Below, piece after piece: positions 1 to 5,114 of a DNA stretch of 5,114 nt. Each line of letters starts with the position of its first letter. Position 1 is the stretch's first letter. A program made the position numbers and the translations under genes. The stretch comes from Bryobacteraceae bacterium (GTDB lineage: Bacteria; Acidobacteriota; Terriglobia; Bryobacterales; Bryobacteraceae), in NCBI GenBank assembly GCA_019686145.1, contig JADGHK010000230.1, positions 1 through 5,114 of the forward strand, read 5' to 3'. A model generated the notes under the pieces. That model searched no databases and had not been told where the DNA came from. It saw only the letters and a list, made by a program, of their open reading frames with translations.

Positions 1-95
1 TCGAGCATGCTTCGCACATTATGGAAGTCACGGGGACGCTCTCCCAGCACGGTGGATATAGCGCGCTCTACGTGCACGGCTATCTGAAGAAATAG
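1..95 (+). CDS. C-terminal end of an unrecognised upstream gene (partial)
   Basis: A reading frame enters from the left edge, with its first complete codon at position 3, and runs 30 codons to a TAG at 93-95. The visible tail contains MEVTGTLSQHGG, then a short aromatic beta-like stretch (YSALYVHGYL), and ends in KK. The VTGTL pattern followed by a predicted second strand resembles the end of small secreted beta-rich proteins, but too little is visible to name a family. The stop codon overlaps the AGGAGA ribosome binding site of the following peroxidase gene and the two starts and stops are only 10 bases apart, so the gene is almost certainly in the same operon. That tight junction is the main reason for believing the frame is real. 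The rest of the gene lies outside the window. Confidence 0.6.
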   Translation, partial: EHASHIMEVTGTLSQHGGYSALYVHGYLKK

Positions 96-99
96 GAGA
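94..99 (+). promoter_or_regulatory. Ribosome binding site of the peroxidase gene
   Basis: AGGAGA lies with 6 bases between it and the ATG at 106, close to ideal Shine-Dalgarno spacing. It overlaps the upstream TAG stop (93-95), so ribosomes finishing the upstream gene would stop on this site. It fixes the peroxidase start at 106. Confidence 0.8.
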
Positions 100-105
100 A
101 GCGAG

Positions 106-1137
106 ATGCGTACGCGCCGGATTTGCTGCCTGTTTGCGACGGTCCTGACGGTCATGCCTGCCGTCGCCCAGACCAGGAAGACTGCGGCGAAGCCGGCGCC
201 GCCAAAGGCGCCGCTCGGCCTGTTGCCCGTCATCTGGCCCAACGACAATCCTTATTCGCCGGAAAAGGCTGAGCTTGGCAAGTTCCTGTATTTTGACAAG
301 CGCCTCTCCGCGGACAACTCTGTCGCCTGCGCCACGTGCCACGATCCCAAGTTCGCTTTTACGGACGGCCGGCCGGTGTCGACCGGAATCAAGGGCCAGA
401 CGGGCGGGCGGAGCGCTCCGACGGTCTTGAACCGGGCATTCAGTCTTGCTCAGTTCTGGGATGGACGCGCGCCTACCCTCGAGGAGCAGGCGAAGGGTCC
501 GATAGCGAATCCCATCGAAATGGGACATACCCATGAGAACGTGGTCAAGCGCCTGAAGGAGATCCCGGGGTATCGCGCGCTGTTTGCAAAGGCGTTCGGG
601 ACCGAAGATTTTACGATTGATCATGTGGCTCAGGCGATTGCCACCTTTGAGCGGACCCTCCTGTCTGGCAACTCCCCCTACGACCGCTACAAGGCCGGTG
701 ACAAGAAGGCAATGACCCCGGAGCAGATCCGCGGCATGGACGTCTACTTCAACAAGGCCAAATGCGACCAGTGCCACGAGGGGATGAATTTTACGTCCAA
801 CATGTTTGCCAACATCGGCATCGGAACCGACAAGCCGGACCCCGATGTGGGGCGGTATGCGGTCACCAAGGACCCCAAAGACTGGGGCGCCTTTAAGACG
901 CCTACCCTTCGAGAAATCGCCCGGACGGCTCCTTACATGCACGACGGCAGTCTCAAGACACTGGAAGAAGTGGTGGAATACTACAACAAGGGTGGGAACA
1001 AGAATAAGAACCTCGACGAAAGGATGAAGCCTCTGAATCTGACTGACCAGGAGAAGAAGGATCTGGTTGCGTTCCTCCACGCGCTGAGCGGCGAAGGTTG
1101 GCAGCACATTCAGGCGCCCGAGAAATTTCCCCAATGA
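106..1137 (+). CDS. Secreted dihaem cytochrome c peroxidase / MauG-family protein
   Basis: The 343-residue product is a periplasmic dihaem c-type cytochrome. Residues 1-21 form a Sec signal peptide (basic MRTRR, hydrophobic core, AVA before Q22), followed by an Ala/Pro/Lys-rich linker to about residue 36. Two haem-binding motifs are present: CATCH at residues 75-79 (bases 328-342) and CDQCH at 220-224 (bases 763-777). Family landmarks are RSAPTVLN (102-109), FWDGRA (117-122), NPIEMG (135-140), FKTPTLR (263-269) and APYMHDG (275-281). By alignment from memory to Pseudomonas aeruginosa CcpA, W118 and E138 match the inter-haem Trp94 and the active-site Glu114. The distal His71 becomes I95, and the haem-ligand Met275 becomes Y293, as in MauG. 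Classical members reduce H2O2 to water with electrons from small cytochromes; MauG oxidises a partner protein. No methylamine dehydrogenase gene is visible, so the substrate is unknown. The length is normal for the family. The gene sits between two tightly linked neighbours, and its stop overlaps the next start. Confidence 0.93.
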   Translation: MRTRRICCLFATVLTVMPAVAQTRKTAAKPAPPKAPLGLLPVIWPNDNPYSPEKAELGKFLYFDKRLSADNSVACATCHDPKFAFTDGRPVSTGIKGQTGGRSAPTVLNRAFSLAQFWDGRAPTLEEQAKGPIANPIEMGHTHENVVKRLKEIPGYRALFAKAFGTEDFTIDHVAQAIATFERTLLSGNSPYDRYKAGDKKAMTPEQIRGMDVYFNKAKCDQCHEGMNFTSNMFANIGIGTDKPDPDVGRYAVTKDPKDWGAFKTPTLREIARTAPYMHDGSLKTLEEVVEYYNKGGNKNKNLDERMKPLNLTDQEKKDLVAFLHALSGEGWQHIQAPEKFPQ

Positions 1138-2108
1138 TGTTGCGTAGTACGAGAATCCTGAGCGGGGCCTTCGCAGGCCTCCTGCTCCTGTTGTGCCTGC
1201 TCGCTGGCTGCAACAGGGAAAAGAAGAGAGTCATCGCGGTGGTGCCGAAGGGGCGCGCTCACCTCTTCTGGCAATCCGTGAATGCCGGAGCGGTGGCGGC
1301 GGCGCGCGAAACCGGCGCCGAGATCGTCTGGAACGGACCAGCGTCAGAAACGGACATCCCCGGCCAGTTGCAGATTGTCGAAACAATGATTAACCGCCGG
1401 GTCGACGCCATCGTTCTCGCTCCCATCGATAAGACGGCGCTGGTGAATGTCGTTGAGCGGGCGGCGAAGGAGAACATTCCTGTCGTCATCTTTGATTCGG
1501 GCATCGACACAGACAAGATCGTTTCCCAAGTCGCCACCGACAATTACGCGGCTGGCCGGATGGCGGGGGAGCGCCTGGGGAAAGTTCTGAACGGGAAGGG
1601 AAAGATTGTCATGGTGAAGGTCCAGCCGGGCGCCGCTTCGACGATGGCGCGGGAGCAGGGCTTCGAGGACGAAATCAAAGAGCACTTCCCCGGCATACAG
1701 ATTGCCGACAGCCGCTACGGGATGGCTGATTTCGCAAAATCGCTGGCCGTCACTGAAAATATGATGACGGCTCACCCGGACCTCAAGGGGATGTTTGCAT
1801 CGAACGAGTCCAGCACCGTCGGAGCCGTGCAGGCGCTCAAGGGCCGTAAATCGAATGTGGTGCTTGTTGGATTCGACTGGAGTCCGACGCTGCTCGAAGA
1901 TCTGAAGAATGGCGTCGTCGACTCGCTGGTGGTTCAGGATCCGTTCAAAATGGGTTACGAGTCGGTGATGGCGGCTGTTCACAAGCTCGACGGAAAACCG
2001 GTCGAAAAGATCAAAAATTTACCTCCCAGGCTGGTTACGCGCGAGAATTTGAACGCGCCGGACTTGCAGGCGCAGTTGAATCCCGACTTGAAGAAGTACC
2101 TGCAATAG
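1134..2108 (+). CDS. Lipoprotein sugar-binding protein, RbsB-type (ABC transporter periplasmic component)
   Basis: The 324-residue product is a type I periplasmic binding protein (Peripla_BP_4 / ribose-binding family) that would capture a sugar or related small ligand. Residues 1-25 are a lipoprotein signal peptide (hydrophobic LLLLLCLLAG) with lipobox LAGC, so C26 would be lipidated and the protein anchored in a membrane. The body shows both lobes: VIAVVPKG (33-40), DAIVLAP (91-97), VVIFDSG (117-123), VATDN (133-137), then MAREQGF (171-177), MTAHPDL (211-217), FASNESS (221-227), VLVGFD (243-248) and VVQDP (266-270). Compared from memory with E. coli RbsB, ligand residues D89, R141, N190, D215 and Q235 correspond to D121, R173, N224, D248 and Q268, while N13 and R90 are H43 and S122. 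The start at 1134 is chosen because its ATGA overlaps the peroxidase stop and gives a clean signal peptide; ATG 1137 is equally possible. A TTG at 1098 is less likely. No strong ribosome binding site is seen, which fits translational coupling. Permease and ATPase genes are absent here. Confidence 0.9.
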   Translation: MMLRSTRILSGAFAGLLLLLCLLAGCNREKKRVIAVVPKGRAHLFWQSVNAGAVAAARETGAEIVWNGPASETDIPGQLQIVETMINRRVDAIVLAPIDKTALVNVVERAAKENIPVVIFDSGIDTDKIVSQVATDNYAAGRMAGERLGKVLNGKGKIVMVKVQPGAASTMAREQGFEDEIKEHFPGIQIADSRYGMADFAKSLAVTENMMTAHPDLKGMFASNESSTVGAVQALKGRKSNVVLVGFDWSPTLLEDLKNGVVDSLVVQDPFKMGYESVMAAVHKLDGKPVEKIKNLPPRLVTRENLNAPDLQAQLNPDLKKYLQ

Positions 2109-2126
2109 GGGTAAACGGCGGGGCGG

Positions 2127-3815
2127 CTACGAGTCGTGGCCGCTCGCTTCCAGAAATGCCCGCAGCCGGTGGCTCCGGCTGGGATGCCGCAGCTTTCGCA
2201 ACGCCTTTGCTTCGATCTGCCGGATTCGTTCCCTCGTCACGGCGAAGTACTGGCCTACCTCTTCGAGCGTGTGCTCGCTGCCGTCCTGAAGGCCGAAGCG
2301 CATTTTGATGATCTTCTCTTCGCGCGGGCTCAAAGTCTTCAGCACCTCGGCTGTCTGCTCGCGGAGATTGAGGTTGATGACGGCTTCGGAAGGGGATACA
2401 ACCCGCCGGTCGACGATGAAGTCGCCGAGATGGCTCTCCTCTTCTTCGCCAACCGGCGTTTCGAGCGAGATCGGCTCCTGCGCGATGCGCAGAACCTTCC
2501 GCACCTTACCCACCGGCAGATCCAGGCGCTTGGAGAGCTCCTCGGTGGTGGGCTCACGCCCGAGCTCCTGCTGCAGAAGCCGCTGCGTGCGGACCAGCTT
2601 GTTGATTGTCTCGATCATGTGGACGGGAATTCGGATGGTGCGCGCCTGATCCGCAATCGCGCGCGTGATCGCCTGCCGGACCCACCAGGTCGCGTACGTC
2701 GAGAACTTGTATCCCCGCTGGTAGTCGAACTTGTCCACCGCCTTCATCAGGCCGATGTTCCCTTCCTGAATCAGATCGAGGAACTGGAGGCCCCGGTTCG
2801 TATAGCGTTTGGCGATGGAGACGACCAGGCGGAGATTCGCTTCAATCAGCTGCTTCTTCGCGGCGTCCGCTTCCTGCTCGCCGCGCTCGACGATTTGAAG
2901 CGTGCGGCGCAGTTCGGTGGAAGTTGCGCCGTACTCTTCTTCCAGTTGCGCAATTCGCTGATTGAGCTGGCGGAGCTCCTTGCGAAAGTCCCTGCTCGCA
3001 GCCTTTTGTGCGTCGGCCACCTCCTCGCTCTTGCGCTGCAATCGGGAAATTTCCTTTTCGAGCGGGCGGAACTCGTCGACCGCGCGGCGGAGACGGGCCG
3101 TTAACCGGCGGATCACAACCGTACTAAACGGGATGGAGCGGATGGACCGCGAGATCTTGACCATCAGGCGGGCCAGGCTGTAGCGCAACTCGCGATGCTG
3201 TTTCGGCTTCATGTTGCGCGAAACCACCTGGACCTTCTGCCGGAGCTGCTGCGCTTTGCGATAATCCCGCTCAATCTGGCACAAAAGCTTCAGAAATTCC
3301 TCCTGCTGTTCCGCGAGCGCTTCGTCGCTTACAAGGAGATCCGGCATCACCAGTAAGTCCCGGATCGAGAGGGTGCCGCGGCGCAGCTCTTCTTGCCACT
3401 GGAGGATTTCGCGGATGATGAGCGGGGATCGCGAGAGAGCTTTGCAGACGCTCTTTTGTCCGCGTTCGATGCGCTTGGCCAGTTCGATCTCACCCTCGCG
3501 TGTGAGCAGGGGTACAGTGCCCATTTCACGGAGGTACATTCGGACCGGATCGTTCGTCTTGTCGCCGAACTCCTGGTTCAGCTCGAGTTCGGAAAACTCG
3601 TCACCGTCTTCGCCCTTTTTCTCGAAGTCGAGCTTCGGCTCTTCGAGAATCTCGACTCCGGCGTGGTCGAGATCGGCCAGGAGTTCATCAAGTTCCGGTC
3701 CAGCAGCCAGATCGTCCGGCAGGATTTCGTTAACATCGTCGTATAAGACGAAGCCCTTCTCCTTGCCGATATCCATCAGGTGTTTCAGGCGGCCGTATTT
3801 ATCGTCGGCTTGCAC
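2127..3815 (-). CDS. rpoD: RNA polymerase primary sigma factor (sigma-70, RpoD)
   Basis: The 562-residue product directs RNA polymerase to housekeeping promoters. Region 1.1 is at about residues 5-60 (GKEKGFVLYDDVNEILP) and region 1.2 at about 87-128 (DPVRMYLREMGTVPLLTREGE). A non-conserved region of about 185 residues follows, whose end (about 245-320) is charged and heptad-like and looks like a coiled coil. Region 2 spans about 322-400; YKFSTYATWW carries the -10 melting residues Y374, W377 and W378, with Q381 and T384 following. Region 3 starts with HMIETINKL (399-407); the sigma-finger segment GDFIVD is at 464-469. Region 4.2 contains the helix-turn-helix TLEEVGQYFAVTRERIRQIE (516-535), with R528, E529 and R532 matching E. 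coli R584, E585 and R588 for -35 contact. The start is GTG at 3815; an in-frame TGA lies 10 codons upstream, and a later ATG at M14 would cut region 1.1. It is slightly shorter than E. coli sigma-70 (613), because the non-conserved region is shorter. It lies 78 bases downstream of dnaG on the same strand. The visible end has no obvious terminator. Confidence 0.97.
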   Translation of the reverse strand: MQADDKYGRLKHLMDIGKEKGFVLYDDVNEILPDDLAAGPELDELLADLDHAGVEILEEPKLDFEKKGEDGDEFSELELNQEFGDKTNDPVRMYLREMGTVPLLTREGEIELAKRIERGQKSVCKALSRSPLIIREILQWQEELRRGTLSIRDLLVMPDLLVSDEALAEQQEEFLKLLCQIERDYRKAQQLRQKVQVVSRNMKPKQHRELRYSLARLMVKISRSIRSIPFSTVVIRRLTARLRRAVDEFRPLEKEISRLQRKSEEVADAQKAASRDFRKELRQLNQRIAQLEEEYGATSTELRRTLQIVERGEQEADAAKKQLIEANLRLVVSIAKRYTNRGLQFLDLIQEGNIGLMKAVDKFDYQRGYKFSTYATWWVRQAITRAIADQARTIRIPVHMIETINKLVRTQRLLQQELGREPTTEELSKRLDLPVGKVRKVLRIAQEPISLETPVGEEEESHLGDFIVDRRVVSPSEAVINLNLREQTAEVLKTLSPREEKIIKMRFGLQDGSEHTLEEVGQYFAVTRERIRQIEAKALRKLRHPSRSHRLRAFLEASGHDS

Positions 3816-3893
3816 GGAGACCCCGTTTCCTGGAACTGCAATTCACTGGTTCCACCTATATTACAACACGGCGCGTCCCACGGATTTTCCGGA
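3816..3893 (-). promoter_or_regulatory. dnaG-rpoD intergenic region with a possible weak rpoD promoter
   Basis: These 78 bases separate the dnaG stop from the rpoD start and are the longest non-coding stretch in the window. On the minus strand an AT-rich patch in GC-rich surroundings reads GTTGTAATATAGG; TAATAT (3863-3858) could act as a -10 element, but no convincing -35 is found 16-18 bases upstream. AGGAAA (3831-3826), 10 bases before the GTG, is the best rpoD ribosome binding site, with somewhat long spacing. A very short CGGA/TCCG hairpin sits next to the dnaG stop (3881-3891). E. coli is known to have internal rpoD promoters within dnaG, so some independent control of rpoD would not be surprising. 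Promoter activity here is a guess. Confidence 0.3.
3831..3854. repeat. Inverted repeat upstream of rpoD (6-bp arms, 12-base centre)
   Basis: TGGAAC at 3831-3836 and its exact reverse complement GTTCCA at 3849-3854 flank a 12-base centre. Read in the rpoD direction, the promoter-distal arm is followed at once by the AGGAAA ribosome binding site, with one base of overlap. It could be a protein-binding dyad or an mRNA hairpin that partly masks the site. The arms are short, so chance cannot be excluded. Confidence 0.35.
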
Positions 3894-5114
3894 TCAGGAC
3901 ACGCCCCGGGCTCGTTTCCAACGGTCCAGCTCACCAAGCTCGGTCATCAGACGAAGCGCGTCAGCCACGTTTCCAGCCCGCTCGGCAGCCCGAATTTGCG
4001 CACGCAGAGCAGCGCGCATCGATTCCAGTTCCGATTCCATCAGTCTTGCCACGCACGCGTCTGCCTGTTCGGGAGCAATCACCTCTTCCCCTATCGAATC
4101 GTCTAAAACGATCGATGCCAATAGTGTTTTATCGGCATCTTCCAGTCTTGATTCCAATTCCCCAAAGCTGATCGGCGACCCCCTCTCCCACATTCCAAGT
4201 AGTGTCTCAAAGATTCGGCGCGTTGCAAGCGTCTCCACAACTTTCAGACCTCGCAGCCGCGGAAGCGTGAGATCTCGAATCTGAGGATCCGCCAGGAGCG
4301 CCTTGATGAGCAGCGTTTCGACGCCCGACAGAGACACCTTTGTCGCAGCCTTTTGCTCCCGCTGGTTCTTTGCTCCCGAGGCTCTGCGCAGGTGATTGCG
4401 CACGAGCGAAGGATCCACACCCAGATACGATGCAACGTCGTTTGCGAGGGTTGCACGTTCAAGCTCGCTCGAAAGCCTGTGGATTGCGGGCAGCAGTACC
4501 TTTTCGAAGCCTTCGAAGCGGCCTTCCGCGGTGGGCGGATACTTCGCGCGCACTTGATCCGCCAGCCAGTAGAAGTACGGGCTGGCGCGCTCCAGCCTTC
4601 GCGAGTACGCCTCGGCGCCATGCTGCTTCACGTATTCGTCGGGGTCGAGACCGCCGGGGAGATGAAGGACGCGCACATGCATGCCTTCGTCGAGCAACAT
4701 CTGAATCGACCGCTCCGTGGCATTCGCGCCGGCCGCATCGGGATCGAAACTGACGATGATTTTATCCGAATGGCGCTTGATCGCGCGAACCTGATTGCTC
4801 GTGAGCGCCGTTCCACAGCTCGCGACCACTTCGTGTATTCCCGCCGAATACACTCCAATCGCATCCATGTAGCCTTCGACGAGAATAATGCGGTCGTGCT
4901 TGCGCGCCGCAGTTTTGGCGCGATGGAGGTTATAAAGGACATTGCTCTTGTCGTAGAGCGCGGTCTTTGGGGAATTCAGATATTTCGGCTCGTCCTCATC
5001 CGATAGCGCGCGGCCTCCGAAGCCGATAATGCTTCCCGATTCATTGTGAATCGGGAACATAAGACGCCCCCGAAAGCGGTCGAAAAAGCTGCCGTCCTGA
5101 CGCCGCGAAACGAG
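3894..5114 (-). CDS. dnaG: DNA primase DnaG, C-terminal part (5' end outside window)
   Basis: The frame enters from the right edge and gives 406 residues to a TGA at 3896-3894. The visible ATG at 5060 is internal: the 18 codons before it (including FFDRFRGRL) continue the conserved primase core seen in E. coli as YDRFRERVMFPI. DnaG makes the RNA primers for DNA replication. The visible part starts in the RNA polymerase core with MFPIHNESGSIIGFGGRAL, then EPKYLNSPKT. The TOPRIM fold covers about 4632-4895: VEGYMD holds the catalytic glutamate E80 and D84 (numbered from the first visible residue), FDPDAAG gives D124 and D126, and GLDPDE gives D157 and D159, so the metal-binding acidic residues are intact. 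From about residue 260 to 406 lies the helical, more variable domain expected to bind the replicative helicase DnaB. The N-terminal zinc-binding domain and about a third of the protein are not visible. It is immediately upstream of rpoD, as in the classical macromolecular synthesis operon. Confidence 0.96.
   Translation of the reverse strand, partial: LVSRRQDGSFFDRFRGRLMFPIHNESGSIIGFGGRALSDEDEPKYLNSPKTALYDKSNVLYNLHRAKTAARKHDRIILVEGYMDAIGVYSAGIHEVVASCGTALTSNQVRAIKRHSDKIIVSFDPDAAGANATERSIQMLLDEGMHVRVLHLPGGLDPDEYVKQHGAEAYSRRLERASPYFYWLADQVRAKYPPTAEGRFEGFEKVLLPAIHRLSSELERATLANDVASYLGVDPSLVRNHLRRASGAKNQREQKAATKVSLSGVETLLIKALLADPQIRDLTLPRLRGLKVVETLATRRIFETLLGMWERGSPISFGELESRLEDADKTLLASIVLDDSIGEEVIAPEQADACVARLMESELESMRAALRAQIRAAERAGNVADALRLMTELGELDRWKRARGVS

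Noticed and set aside
1098..1100. TTG as an earlier start of the sugar-binding lipoprotein
   Set aside because: It would add 12 residues in front of a normal lipoprotein signal peptide and lie well inside the peroxidase gene; the ATG at 1134 overlapping the stop is the better choice.
28..1134. Long minus-strand open frame (368 codons) antisense to the peroxidase gene
   Set aside because: The plus strand carries a clear dihaem peroxidase with signal peptide and ribosome binding site. The antisense product has no recognisable domain and is rich in Arg, Leu and Val, typical of a shadow of GC-rich codon bias.
2163..2181. Inverted repeat CAGCCGG/CCGGCTG as a terminator for the plus-strand operon
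   Set aside because: It is inside the conserved C-terminal codons of rpoD and has no T-run after it in either direction.
2136..3104. Plus-strand open frame (322 codons) antisense to rpoD
   Set aside because: It lies fully opposite the highly conserved regions 2-4 of rpoD and its product shows no domain; treated as a shadow frame.
3373..4284. Plus-strand open frame (303 codons) spanning the rpoD-dnaG junction in antisense
   Set aside because: The product is a Ser/Arg-rich low-complexity sequence, as expected from reading conserved coding DNA backwards, and both genes opposite are certain.
4353..5006. Plus-strand open frame (217 codons) antisense to dnaG
   Set aside because: It overlaps the TOPRIM core of dnaG in antisense and resembles no known family to my eye.
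5058..5060. ATG as the start of the primase gene
   Set aside because: The conserved core continues upstream in frame to the window edge (FFDRFRGRL before MFPI), so this Met is internal and the gene is cut by the window end.

Overview
The window is a GC-rich stretch of bacterial chromosome with very dense coding. It holds two gene blocks that converge near position 2110-2126. The sequence style (RpoD with a coiled-coil non-conserved region, a lipoprotein sugar-binding protein opening VVPKGRAHLFW, a secreted MauG-type dihaem peroxidase) suggests an Acidobacteriota or other deep-branching Gram-negative soil bacterium. That assignment is inference; no rRNA or other decisive marker is present.

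Left block, plus strand (1-2108). It starts with the last 30 codons of an unrecognised gene. Its stop codon overlaps the ribosome binding site of a secreted dihaem c-type cytochrome of the cytochrome c peroxidase/MauG family (106-1137). The peroxidase stop overlaps the start of a lipoprotein periplasmic sugar-binding protein of the RbsB type (1134-2108) in an ATGA arrangement. The three genes are very likely co-transcribed. No ABC permease or ATPase follows the binding protein, because the next gene is on the other strand.

Right block, minus strand (5114-2127). The C-terminal two thirds of DNA primase (dnaG) is followed after 78 bases by the complete primary sigma factor gene (rpoD). This is the dnaG-rpoD core of the classical macromolecular synthesis operon, linking initiation of replication with initiation of transcription. 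The 78-base gap is the only real non-coding DNA in the window. It holds a 6-bp inverted repeat that abuts the likely rpoD ribosome binding site, plus a short AT-rich patch.

I see no mobile element, CRISPR array, tRNA, rRNA or new defence-like system. The points most worth a second look are the MauG-like haem ligand set of the peroxidase, its tight coupling to an orphan sugar-binding lipoprotein with a changed pocket, and the dyad in front of rpoD. The long open frames antisense to the peroxidase, rpoD and dnaG are judged to be shadows of GC-rich coding sequence.
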